A stretch of 64,000 nt of DNA, taken from Litorimonas sp965205225 (GTDB lineage Bacteria > Pseudomonadota > Alphaproteobacteria > Caulobacterales > Maricaulaceae). The position numbers were made by a program, and so were the translations under genes. Positions 24,160 to 33,063 of this stretch are shown piece after piece. Position 1 is the first letter of the stretch; each line of letters opens with the position of its first letter. Location: assembly GCA_965205225.1 (NCBI GenBank), contig CBDBFZ010000003.1, positions 806,001-870,000 on the forward strand, written 5' to 3'. Under the pieces are notes generated by a model that saw only the letters and a list, made by a program, of their open reading frames with translations, searched no databases and was not told the origin of the DNA.

Positions 24160-27021
24160 TTACTGGACCGGGGTCCCGTCCGCGTCGACTTCGATAATGG
24201 GCAGCCCCAATGTGCGGAGTTTCTCCATCTGGGTAGCTTTATCCCCCACAACAATGACGATCATTTCGTCAAGATCGAGATGTTTGGCGGCCAATGCATC
24301 GGCCTGTTCCTCGGTAAGCGCCTCGAGGATCTCATTGCGCTCCGCAATGTGCTCCGTGCCGACCTCAAATGTGTCCATCCGAGACAAGATATTAAGCTTC
24401 TGGAACGGCGTTTCATAGCGGCGTGCTTCTGACTGGCCGATAGCGGCTTTGGTGAATTCGATCTCGTCGGAGGTCGGGCCGCTCTTATGATAGGCTTCGA
24501 TTTCTTTAAAGAACTCGACGAGGGACTCAGTCGTTGCATCGGCCCTGACCCCGGCATTGGCGACGAACTGACCGCGATCCAGCTGACCAATGAACCGCCC
24601 GCGCGCGCCATAGGTATACCCCTTATCTTCACGCAGATTGATATTGATCCGCGAATTGAAGGCGCCGCCAAGCTTGTAGCTCATCAAGGTGGCGAGATAT
24701 TGTTCGCCGGTCGGATCATAAGGCATAGACGCCTTACCAATACGGATTTGTGACTGCGGTGCGTCCGGTTTGTCAAAGAAGTAGAGCGTGCCGGGGACGC
24801 CGGTTGGATTCATCTGAATATTGACAGGCTCGACCTCAGGGCCGACCCAGGCGCTAATCGGGGACAGCGCCTCTTCGATACGGCTCTGCGACAAATCCGA
24901 CACGACCAGAATGCTGGCAACGCTCGGGGAGATATAGGTCTCATAATAATCCCGAACATTCTCAAGCGTGATCGATTCCACGGTCTCCGTCAGACCTGGG
25001 TTCGCATAGGCGTAGGCGTTATTGTCGCCATAGGTCATTTTGTTGAACAGATTTGTCGCGACCGTGGCGGCGTTCTTATTCGCGGCTTGAATATTTTGTA
25101 ACTGGTTGGCTTTCACGCGTTCAAAATCCGCTGGGTCGAATTTCGGATTCAGCATGGCGTCCATGGCAATCCGAACTGTTTCATCGATATTCTCGGATAG
25201 AGTTCGGATGGTCAGGTTGGAGCTCACATCACCCGCGCCGCCATTGACGGAGGAACCCAGTTTAGCGAGCGCGTTGGCACGGTCTTCAACCGTCATGGTC
25301 TCAGAGGCTTCAGAGAGCATGCGCATGGTCAAAGATGCGAGGCCGAGTTTGTCGAGCGGTTCATCTTTCTGACCAATTTTGGTCACGATCTGGATGACGG
25401 TCGTTGGTGTTTCCGAATTGATCGCGCCGAGAATCGGGATTCCAGCAACATTGCCTTCATAAACGTCAGGGGCTTTGACTGTTGGTGCTTCGCCCGGTGC
25501 CGGGATAACGGATCTGTCGAAATCATCTGTCGGAGCCGTCCACTCAAACGTTTCAGAGACCACGGCATCAGGGATTGCCCGGTCGTATGTGTTCCATGTG
25601 TCTGGTCGAGCTGCCATATCCGTGCGGCCATTGGGCACGATGGACAGAATGACGGCGGGTTTATCTTTGATATATTTATCATAAACCCGTTGCACGTCGG
25701 CCTTGGTCACGCTCTGGTAACGCTCTATGTCCTGCGCAATCCCGTTCGGCGTGTCGCGGAATGTTTCATAAGCCGCTAGACGGCTGACTTTGCCGCGCAC
25801 GGATTCCAGATTGTAAATCATGCTTGAAACGGTGGAGGCTTTGATGCGGGCCAGATCGTCATCTTCGACGCCCCGCGTTTCAAATTCGGCCAGCGATGCA
25901 CGCATGATCGGTTCGATCTCTGAAAGAGAGCTGACATTGGCCGGATTGGCAATCGCCTGCAGGGTGAAAGTGCAGTGGAGTTCGCCGCATCCATGTCCGG
26001 CGCTGGCGTTCGTGGTCAAGCCAGGTTTGGTCAAGTTTTTGTAGAGCAGGGATGTCTGACCGCCACCAACAATATTCGTCAGCACGTCAAGAGGCGCTTC
26101 ATCGGGATGATTGGCATAGACAGTCGGCCATGCGAAATAGAGCAGCGGTTGCTGCACAGTGTCTTCCATCGACGTATAGCGATCAGCGTCTAGCATCACG
26201 GGTAGTTTTTCGGGCTTCTCGACGTCTGATCCGCGCGGAATGGATCCAAAATATTTCTCGATCATGGCGAGTGTTTCCGTCTTGTCGATATCCCCGCCAA
26301 TGGTCAGTGTCGCATTGTTCGGACCATACCAGCGCATGAAGAACCGTTTCAGATCGTCCAGATCGGCACGGTCGAGATCTTCAAGATGACCAATCGTCAG
26401 CCAGCTATAGGGGTGACCTTCCGGATACATGGCTTCGGCAACGCGTTCGCGCAGCAGGCCGTAGGGGCGGTTGTCATAGTTCTGACCACGCTCATTCTTG
26501 ACCGTATCGCGTTGAACTTCAAACTTCTCCTGCGTGACCGCGTCGAGCAGGAAACCCATCCGGTCCGCCTCTAGCCACAGCATGCGCTCAAGCTGATTGC
26601 TTGGGACGGTTTCGAAGTAGTTTGTCCGGTCCGTATTGGTCGTTCCGTTAAGCGTGCCACCCGACTCCGTAATCAAGCCGAAATGCTGTTCATCGGCGAC
26701 ATTGATCGACCCCTGAAACATCATATGTTCGAAGAAGTGCGCAAAGCCGGACTTGCCGATGTCCTCACGGGCCGACCCGACGTGATAGGTGACGTCCACA
26801 TGAACCAGAGGGTCGCTGTTATCTTCGTGCAGGACGATGGTCAGGCCGTTATCGAGAACATATTTTTCGTAAGGAATAGCAACCTCAGCTCCGTCGCCCG
26901 TATAGGCCTCCACCAGATCGAAACGATCGGGCACATTGGTCTCATTCGTATCAGTCTGACAGGCTGACAGGGCCATCACAGCGGTGCCGAGCAGGAGGAG
27001 GCGAGCAAAAGGTGCGGTCAT
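24160..27021 (-). CDS. Periplasmic M16 zinc protease lipoprotein (pitrilysin family)
   Basis: The protein degrades peptides in the periplasm as a tandem-domain M16 metallopeptidase. From the ATG chosen here it starts MTAPFARLLLLGTAVMALSAC, a lipoprotein signal with the lipid-acceptor cysteine at residue 21. ATGs 4 and 20 codons upstream are open but add non-signal residues. The inverted zinc motif H-F-F-E-H is at residues 95-99, with the downstream glutamate expected about 75 residues later. The second half carries the Y-x-x-G-x-x-F-N-S-R-I type segment of the inactive domain. At about 953 residues it has the usual length of the two-module family. No partner is adjacent; M48 and LemA genes lie upstream on the same strand. 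Confidence 0.92.
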   Translation of the reverse strand: MTAPFARLLLLGTAVMALSACQTDTNETNVPDRFDLVEAYTGDGAEVAIPYEKYVLDNGLTIVLHEDNSDPLVHVDVTYHVGSAREDIGKSGFAHFFEHMMFQGSINVADEQHFGLITESGGTLNGTTNTDRTNYFETVPSNQLERMLWLEADRMGFLLDAVTQEKFEVQRDTVKNERGQNYDNRPYGLLRERVAEAMYPEGHPYSWLTIGHLEDLDRADLDDLKRFFMRWYGPNNATLTIGGDIDKTETLAMIEKYFGSIPRGSDVEKPEKLPVMLDADRYTSMEDTVQQPLLYFAWPTVYANHPDEAPLDVLTNIVGGGQTSLLYKNLTKPGLTTNASAGHGCGELHCTFTLQAIANPANVSSLSEIEPIMRASLAEFETRGVEDDDLARIKASTVSSMIYNLESVRGKVSRLAAYETFRDTPNGIAQDIERYQSVTKADVQRVYDKYIKDKPAVILSIVPNGRTDMAARPDTWNTYDRAIPDAVVSETFEWTAPTDDFDRSVIPAPGEAPTVKAPDVYEGNVAGIPILGAINSETPTTVIQIVTKIGQKDEPLDKLGLASLTMRMLSEASETMTVEDRANALAKLGSSVNGGAGDVSSNLTIRTLSENIDETVRIAMDAMLNPKFDPADFERVKANQLQNIQAANKNAATVATNLFNKMTYGDNNAYAYANPGLTETVESITLENVRDYYETYISPSVASILVVSDLSQSRIEEALSPISAWVGPEVEPVNIQMNPTGVPGTLYFFDKPDAPQSQIRIGKASMPYDPTGEQYLATLMSYKLGGAFNSRININLREDKGYTYGARGRFIGQLDRGQFVANAGVRADATTESLVEFFKEIEAYHKSGPTSDEIEFTKAAIGQSEARRYETPFQKLNILSRMDTFEVGTEHIAERNEILEALTEEQADALAAKHLDLDEMIVIVVGDKATQMEKLRTLGLPIIEVDADGTPVQ

Positions 27022-27240
27022 AAGTCTACCCATGGTAAAAAATTCATCGTTTAACAAGATGCTATCTTTTTTGTCTACCATAGGTTTGCCGTCATTCGAA
27101 CTATCTCGGGTAAAAATTTTGATAGCCGGGCCGATTCCGTAAAAAATACCTGCCTGGCGTGGCTCGCAAACTCAAACTCAAAGAAAAGAGGTTTGGATGA
27201 TCCGGATTGAGCATAGTGCCGACTTCGGCACCACACATGC

Positions 27241-28326
27241 TCAGGACCAGGGGGAATTGCGGCGTCCGAAGGGTTTGCGGGAGCCGGAATCATTCCGGGT
27301 GTTGTCCTGAGTGTTGATCTGAGTGTCGATCTGGCGCGATTGCGGGCGGTTTTGCGTATCAGCACGCCCTCCGGCATATTTGACCAGTGCCTTGATCCGT
27401 TTCTCAATTGGGGGATGTGTGGTGAACAGGCCCGCCAGTCCCTTGCGCGGATTGTAGAGCGCCATTTCCCGTACCTCATCCGGAACGCGCGTCATTTCAG
27501 CATGACCGGAAATTTTCTTCAGGGCGCGGATCATCGCATCCGGGTTCTTGGTCAGTTCAACCGCGCCGGCATCCGCCATATATTCGCGCTTCCGGCTCAT
27601 TGTGAATCGGATCATCAGGGCGATCACGTAAGTGAGGGCGACAATGGCAAAGGCGACCAGGATTAGAACGCCCGCGCTGCCGCCGCCTGAGCGTTGATGC
27701 CGTCTCGACCGGGCGAAGTTCACACGGAACATGTTACGAAACAGGCTTTCACCGACAAAGGCAAAGATTCCGACAAAGATGACGGCAATAATGAGCATCC
27801 GCACATCCTTGTGCCGGATATGACTCAGCTCATGCGCGATAACGGCTTCGAGTTCTTCATCGTCCAGTGCGTCCATCAAGCCGCGAGTGAGGGTGATCTG
27901 GTAGTTTTCGCGGCGAACCCCGGATGCGAACGCATTCATGGCCGGGATTTCCATGACCATCAGCCGCGGTGTTGTCAGGCCTCGTGAAATCGACAGGTTT
28001 TCGAGCATGCGGTAAGCGCGGGGTTCCTGGCTGACCGTGACAGGCTTGGCGCGCGTCGCTGCATTGATCATGACGTTGTGACCGAAGAAAGCGACGCCAA
28101 ACCAGGTCCCCGCACCGACAAGGGCGTAGGGCGCAGCTCCGGGAAGCATTTCGGCGGCGTCGACAAGGCCACGGTCGAGCGGTGCTTGGCCAGTCATGCC
28201 AATGAAACCGACCAATATTCCGTAGAACAGAATGAGGAGCAGGACCGGAAAAAACAGGAGTAGCCCAACGCTGCGCAGATTATTATTCCAGATATGGGTC
28301 CGAAGGCCGCTCGCTCTGATCAGCAT
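27241..28326 (-). CDS. M48 family membrane zinc metalloprotease (HtpX-like)
   Basis: Membrane-bound protease related to HtpX, which degrades damaged membrane proteins on the cytoplasmic side. The zinc motif H-E-L-S-H is at residues 165-169, following two N-terminal membrane helices (about 20-42 and 68-84). Two more helices follow the motif (about 176-195 and 220-240). The C-terminal tail is basic and polar, rich in Arg, Gln and Asn. The gene is 15 bp downstream of lemA, a pairing common in proteobacteria, so the two likely act together. It resembles the HtpX-like group found beside lemA rather than classical heat-shock HtpX. Confidence 0.9.
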   Translation of the reverse strand: MLIRASGLRTHIWNNNLRSVGLLLFFPVLLLILFYGILVGFIGMTGQAPLDRGLVDAAEMLPGAAPYALVGAGTWFGVAFFGHNVMINAATRAKPVTVSQEPRAYRMLENLSISRGLTTPRLMVMEIPAMNAFASGVRRENYQITLTRGLMDALDDEELEAVIAHELSHIRHKDVRMLIIAVIFVGIFAFVGESLFRNMFRVNFARSRRHQRSGGGSAGVLILVAFAIVALTYVIALMIRFTMSRKREYMADAGAVELTKNPDAMIRALKKISGHAEMTRVPDEVREMALYNPRKGLAGLFTTHPPIEKRIKALVKYAGGRADTQNRPQSRQIDTQINTQDNTRNDSGSRKPFGRRNSPWS

Positions 28327-28341
28327 GGCCTGAGGTCGGCT

Positions 28342-28911
28342 TTAGGGTGTGCCGAAGTCGACGGTCGGCGGCGTTTGCAGCGCTTCGCGACCTTCTGGCG
28401 CTTCAAAGAACTCATGTTCGACAAAGCCAAACGGACTAGCGATCAGGACAGCCGGGAACTGTTCGCGGGCTGTATTATATTCCTGCGCGGCATTATTGTA
28501 GAAGCGGCGGGACGCGGCGATCTTATTCTCAACGTCAGACAGCTCGCCCTGCAACTGCAGGAAGTTCGTGTTGGCCTTCAGCTCAGGATAGGCCTCGGCC
28601 AGCGCGAACAATTTGCCCAGAGCGGCAGAGAGCATGCCTTCGGCCGCAGCTTGGCCTTCAATACTATCGGCACTGACCGCGCGGTCGCGCGCTTCGGTCA
28701 CTTCCTTGAATGTGTCTTTTTCGTGTTTGGCGTATCCCTTCACCGTGTTGACCAGTTGCGGGACGAGGTCCTGACGTTGCTTCAGCTGAACTTCGATGTC
28801 GGACCAGGCCTGATTGGTTGTCTGTCGAAGCGCGACCAGTCGGTTGTAGATACCGATGATCAGAATGGCGAGAACTGCGACGATGCCGAGGATCACGAGA
28901 AGAGTCGTCAT
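28342..28911 (-). CDS. lemA: LemA family protein
   Basis: LemA proteins are anchored by one N-terminal helix and project an alpha-helical bundle; their biochemical role is not settled. Residues 3-23 form the membrane helix, followed by the family signature NRLVALRQTTNQAWSDIEVQ and a segment with Q-R-x-D-L-V-P-Q-L-V. The 189-residue length is typical. It is the first gene of the pair with the M48 protease and starts 37 bp after the TRAP permease gene upstream. Confidence 0.93.
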   Translation of the reverse strand: MTTLLVILGIVAVLAILIIGIYNRLVALRQTTNQAWSDIEVQLKQRQDLVPQLVNTVKGYAKHEKDTFKEVTEARDRAVSADSIEGQAAAEGMLSAALGKLFALAEAYPELKANTNFLQLQGELSDVENKIAASRRFYNNAAQEYNTAREQFPAVLIASPFGFVEHEFFEAPEGREALQTPPTVDFGTP

Positions 28912-28948
28912 GAGCCTAGTCTAGCTCTCGCTCTCCTGCGTCGCAAGC

Positions 28949-30508
28949 CTAATCCAAGATGCCCGTGACAAGTCCTGGAAAGATGATCAGCAAGGCGATC
29001 AGGGCCAGCTGAATACCGATAAAGGGGATCACGCCACGATAGAGATGTGATGTCGTGACTTCCGGCGGCGAAACCCCGCGCAGATAGAAGAGCGCAAAGC
29101 CGAAGGGGGGCGTCAGGAAACTGGTCTGAAGGTTGAGCGCCATGACGACGCCAAGCCAGACCGGATCCAGTCCAGCCGCCAGCAAGGGCGGAGCGACCAG
29201 CGGCACGACGACGAAGGTAATCTCGATAAAGTCGAGAAAAAACCCCAAGACAAACATGACCAGCATGACCATCACAAAGGCCCCCCAGGTCCCGCTTGGG
29301 GCTGCGGCCATTAGCTCGGCGACCATCTCGTCCCCGCCCAGGCCTCGGAAGACAAGGCTGAAGACAGTCGCGCCGATCAGGATCACGAACACCATGCCGG
29401 TAATGTGCATGGTCGAGCGGGAAACCTCAGCCAGCTGCCCATTGTGCAGCAATCGGATCAACCCAGTCCCCGTGCCGAAAAGACCGAGGATGACGAGGAT
29501 CGCGGCGAGCCCGCCGGCCATTGCCTCGACTGCGGTCCATTCGGTCTGCGCCACACGCAAGTCAATGCCTGTCATATCCAGTGCGACAAGCATAAGCAGT
29601 GCGATGGCGGCCCAGAGCGGCCAGCGCCGTCCCTCAGGGAGCCGGGTGGCGGCGAGTAGCATGGCGCCGAGTGCGCCCAGCGCTGCGCCGCGCGTGGGTG
29701 TGGCATATCCCGACAGAATTGACCCAAGCACAGCCACAATCAGGAAGATTGGTGGAACCATCGCCTTGAAGGAGCGCCAGAGTAGCTCTTTCGCGTCCGT
29801 ATCATCTGGCCAAGGCTGCGCCGGGACTTTCGAGGGCGACAGCACGGCAGTGATGAAGATATAGAGGGCATAAGCGCCGACCAGGATCAGGCCGGGGATC
29901 AGAGCGCCCGCAAACAGATCGCCGACGGAGACGACTGCATCCGTTTCCAGTCCGTAGGACCGCTGCGCTTCCTGAAAGGCATTGCTGATCTGATCGCCAA
30001 GAATAACGAGCACGATAGAGGGCGGAATGATCTGCCCCAGCGTGCCAGACGCTGCGATGGAGGCAGAGGCGAGGGGAATGTCGTAGCCACGCTTGAGCAT
30101 CGTTGGCAGGCTGAGCAGCCCCATCGTCACGACCGTGGCGCCGACAATGCCGGTCGACGCGGCGAGCAGCGCGCCAACAAAAATGACGGAGATCCCAAGC
30201 CCGCCCCGGAGCGGCCCAAACAGATCCCCCATGTTCTGGAGTAATTCTTCGGCGATGCGGGATTTCTCCAGCATTATTCCCATGAACACGAAGAGCGGCA
30301 CAGCGATCAGAATTTCCCGCGTGATGAGCGGATAGATGCGGGCAGGCAGAGACAGGAAGAAGCTGGGATCGAACAGACCTAGGGCCGAGGCGATGCTAGC
30401 GAAAATCACACTGACTCCGGCCAGTGTAAAGGCGACATTATAGCCCGCCATCAACCCGGCGCAGGCGGTGAAGAACATCAGAGCAGCGAGGGTTTCAGCC
30501 GGACTCAC
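28949..30508 (-). CDS. dctM: TRAP transporter large permease (DctM)
   Basis: The large membrane subunit performs sodium-coupled uptake of the ligand delivered by the binding protein. It has many hydrophobic helices and family segments such as G-A-L-L-A-A-S-T-G-I-V-G-A-T and Q-I-I-P-P-S-I-V-L-V. At 519 residues it is longer than the usual ~430; the extra part is a helix-containing insertion around residues 235-330, typical of the 2-oxo-acid and related TRAP subgroups. Its start overlaps the small-permease stop by 4 nt, implying translational coupling. Confidence 0.94.
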   Translation of the reverse strand: MSPAETLAALMFFTACAGLMAGYNVAFTLAGVSVIFASIASALGLFDPSFFLSLPARIYPLITREILIAVPLFVFMGIMLEKSRIAEELLQNMGDLFGPLRGGLGISVIFVGALLAASTGIVGATVVTMGLLSLPTMLKRGYDIPLASASIAASGTLGQIIPPSIVLVILGDQISNAFQEAQRSYGLETDAVVSVGDLFAGALIPGLILVGAYALYIFITAVLSPSKVPAQPWPDDTDAKELLWRSFKAMVPPIFLIVAVLGSILSGYATPTRGAALGALGAMLLAATRLPEGRRWPLWAAIALLMLVALDMTGIDLRVAQTEWTAVEAMAGGLAAILVILGLFGTGTGLIRLLHNGQLAEVSRSTMHITGMVFVILIGATVFSLVFRGLGGDEMVAELMAAAPSGTWGAFVMVMLVMFVLGFFLDFIEITFVVVPLVAPPLLAAGLDPVWLGVVMALNLQTSFLTPPFGFALFYLRGVSPPEVTTSHLYRGVIPFIGIQLALIALLIIFPGLVTGILD

Positions 30509-31185
30509 AGCCGGTCTCCGCTCGGCGTTCTGTCGCCATTGGTGACCTGAAAGAAGGGCGCGACGCCGGATGGGCGCTCAGGCCGCGCTTCGCCATTCAG
30601 TGTCATCGCGGCGCGCAATGTGATCGCAAAGCCCTGAAGGGTCAGGGATAAGGCAAAAATGGGGATCAGTGTCTTGAGCAGGAACACGCCACGGATGCCA
30701 TTGCTTTCCGTCGACCCTTCAAAAGTTTGCCAGGCAAAACCGACAAAGGTCTGGCTGTTCCAAAGGATCAGCAAACAGACTGGGGCCAGCAGAAGGTAGA
30801 ATCCGAGCAGATCGACGCGGGCTCGGGCGCGCTCGCCCATGCTTTCGTGGAAAATATCGACCCGCACATGCTGTCCCGCCAGAAGGGTCGCTGCCGCCCC
30901 GAGTGTGATGATAATGGCCTGCAGGTAAAAGGCGCTTTCCAGCCATTTCACAGTAGCTGTGCCAAAGATTGAGAGTGCAAATACGGAGCCCGCGACGCTG
31001 AGGACGAGCAACGGCAGGCTCCATTTCACCCATTCGCCGAGTCTGAAGACAAGACTGTCGATCGTGCGGATGATCGCCGATACAATCTGGTTCAGCCACG
31101 CAGATGGCCAAATGAGGTAAAGAATGGGAAGAGTCAGGATCGGCAGAAACGCCCAGCCAACCGCATGGATGATGCCCTCTACCAT
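30505..31185 (-). CDS. dctQ: TRAP transporter small permease (DctQ)
   Basis: The small membrane subunit pairs with DctM. It has four predicted helices and the conserved segment G-Q-H-V-R-V-D-I-F near residue 108. The 226-residue length is a little above average because of a polar C-terminal tail. It begins 4 nt after the binding-protein gene and overlaps dctM, giving the order dctP-dctQ-dctM. Confidence 0.92.
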   Translation of the reverse strand: MVEGIIHAVGWAFLPILTLPILYLIWPSAWLNQIVSAIIRTIDSLVFRLGEWVKWSLPLLVLSVAGSVFALSIFGTATVKWLESAFYLQAIIITLGAAATLLAGQHVRVDIFHESMGERARARVDLLGFYLLLAPVCLLILWNSQTFVGFAWQTFEGSTESNGIRGVFLLKTLIPIFALSLTLQGFAITLRAAMTLNGEARPERPSGVAPFFQVTNGDRTPSGDRL

Positions 31186-31189
31186 GTGC

Positions 31190-32332
31190 TCAGCCCTGGC
31201 TGAGCGTGCGGGCGCGGATAAACGCTCCGTCGCTGATTTCGGTCCAGCGGGCGCTCTGATTGCGAGACGTGATATAGCTGTCGAAAATCCGTGTCACGAG
31301 CGGGTCGCTTTGCGCAATGTCGCCGACAATCTCGTCGGCAATCGCGCCCACGGCTCGAAGAATTTCGTTGGGCATGAGTTGCGGCTCAATCCCGTAGCGG
31401 GTTTTGAGCGTGTCCAGCGCGCGCGCATTCATCACCGTATATTCCCCAAGCGACATATCATTGGCGCTGCGGCAGGCATGGCGGATGATGGCTTGCTCGG
31501 TCCGAGTCAACTTTGCCCATCGATCAAGATTCACCCCAACAGCTAGGCCTGCGCCGGGCTCATGGAAGCCCGGAGCGTAATAATAGGGCGCTTCGCGGTA
31601 AAATCCGAGCGCAAGATCGTTCCAGGGGCCGACCCATTCGGTTGCATCGATCGCGCCGCTCTGCAGGGCCTGATAGATTTCGCCGCCGGGCAGTAACACA
31701 GGCGTTGCGCCGAGTTCAGAGAGAATGCGCCCACCGAGCCCGGGCATGCGTATGCGCAAACCTTGTAGATCCTCGAGACTCGTCAGTTTGAACTTGAACC
31801 AGCCGCCAGTTTGATGACCCGTATTGCCCGCTTGGAAGGCAATGATATTGGAACGAGCGGACAGCTCTTCCCACATGGCTTGGCCACTGCCCCAGTCGAT
31901 CCATCCATTGAGTTCGGTAGCCGTCATGCCCATCGGAACGGCGGTGAAGAAATTAAAGCCTGGCGAGACGCCTTGCCAGTAATATTCGGCGGCGTGGTAC
32001 ATATCCGCTGCGCCCGTGCTGGTGGCGTTGAAACATTCCAGCGCGCCGACTAGTTCTCCGGCCGCATAGACTTTGACCTCAAGCGTGCCGCCGCTCATGT
32101 TTCGTACGGCATCGGCAAACCGCACCGGCATAATGCCAAGACCGGGAAAGTCCTTCGGCCAGCTGGTCGCCATGCGGAACTGTTTGATCCCGCGATTGAT
32201 ATTCGGCGCGCTGATCGGATTTGGCGTGGCCGCTTGATCTTTCGGTTTCCGGCTTGACCCCAATGCGCCGACGACGCCTGCGCTAGCGGTCAGTGCACCT
32301 GCGCCGAGGACGATATCGCGGCGGCGCGTCAT
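31190..32332 (-). CDS. dctP: TRAP transporter substrate-binding protein (TakP-like, 2-oxo acid?)
   Basis: Periplasmic binding protein that hands its ligand to DctQM. The N-terminus M-T-R-R-R-D-I-V-L followed by an alanine-rich helix looks like a twin-arginine or Sec signal. The mature part starts F-R-M-A-T-S-W-P-K-D-F-P-G. The segments DATEWVGPWNDLALGFY and Y-Y-Y-A-P-G-F-H-E-P-G match what I know of the TakP/alpha-keto-acid subgroup, so a 2-oxo carboxylate is the likeliest ligand; this is inference. The start overlaps the bpt stop by 4 nt. Confidence 0.88.
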   Translation of the reverse strand: MTRRRDIVLGAGALTASAGVVGALGSSRKPKDQAATPNPISAPNINRGIKQFRMATSWPKDFPGLGIMPVRFADAVRNMSGGTLEVKVYAAGELVGALECFNATSTGAADMYHAAEYYWQGVSPGFNFFTAVPMGMTATELNGWIDWGSGQAMWEELSARSNIIAFQAGNTGHQTGGWFKFKLTSLEDLQGLRIRMPGLGGRILSELGATPVLLPGGEIYQALQSGAIDATEWVGPWNDLALGFYREAPYYYAPGFHEPGAGLAVGVNLDRWAKLTRTEQAIIRHACRSANDMSLGEYTVMNARALDTLKTRYGIEPQLMPNEILRAVGAIADEIVGDIAQSDPLVTRIFDSYITSRNQSARWTEISDGAFIRARTLSQG

Positions 32333-33054
32333 ACAGAGTTCAACGGCATCCAGCCGCGATGCCCCAGAATTTCAGAGGGTTGGAACCGGCTTTTGTAATG
32401 CATTTTGGGACTACCCGGCACCCAGTAGCCAAGATAGAGATGGGGTAGGTCCTCGCTGCGGCAGCGGTCTATCTGATTGAGGATCATATAGTTGCCGAGC
32501 GACCGGTCCACTTCGCCGGGTTCAAAGAAACTATAGACCAGCGACAGCCCGTCCGTGAGGCGGTCGGCCAGCATACAGGCGATCAGTGTCCCCGACGGAG
32601 CGCGATATTCCACAATTTCGGTTTCCGACGTACATTCCTCCACCATCATTTCATAGCGGGTGAAATCCATGTCGGTCATTCCGCCGCCCGGATGCCGGTG
32701 ACCAAGATAGCGCGACAGCAGTGCAAATTGCTCTGGCATGGCCATAGTGGGGACCAGATCAACACTCAGATCATCATTGCGGCGCAGGGTTCTACGAAAA
32801 CTGCGTCCTGGCTTGAATTCATCAACACGAACGCGAAGAGACCGACACTCACGGCAGCTTTCGCAGGCGGGCCGGTAAATGACATTCTGACTGCGGCGAA
32901 ACCCTGCATGGGTCAGGTAATTGTTGAGATGAGGACCATCAAGCGGATCAAGCTGAGCGAAGATTTTCCGTTCCATCCGGCCTGGCAAATACGGGCAGGG
33001 CGACGGAATGGTCAGGAAGAACTGAAGCTGGTTCGGATCAAAGGGATGACTCAT
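32329..33054 (-). CDS. bpt: Aspartate/glutamate leucyltransferase (N-end rule)
   Basis: Bpt transfers leucine from Leu-tRNA to proteins with N-terminal Asp or Glu, making them ClpS/ClpAP substrates. The sequence has the CPYLPGRMERKIF segment near residue 20, the Y-R-P-A-C-x-x-C-x-x-C-R-S-L-R-V cysteine cluster near residues 58-72, and the C-terminal LYLGYWVPGSPKMHYKSRF segment of the arginyltransferase fold. The 241-residue length is that of bacterial Bpt rather than eukaryotic Ate1. It lies between SLC13 and dctP in one apparent operon, overlapping dctP by 4 nt. Confidence 0.95.
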   Translation of the reverse strand: MSHPFDPNQLQFFLTIPSPCPYLPGRMERKIFAQLDPLDGPHLNNYLTHAGFRRSQNVIYRPACESCRECRSLRVRVDEFKPGRSFRRTLRRNDDLSVDLVPTMAMPEQFALLSRYLGHRHPGGGMTDMDFTRYEMMVEECTSETEIVEYRAPSGTLIACMLADRLTDGLSLVYSFFEPGEVDRSLGNYMILNQIDRCRSEDLPHLYLGYWVPGSPKMHYKSRFQPSEILGHRGWMPLNSV

Positions 33055-33063
33055 ATTGCGATC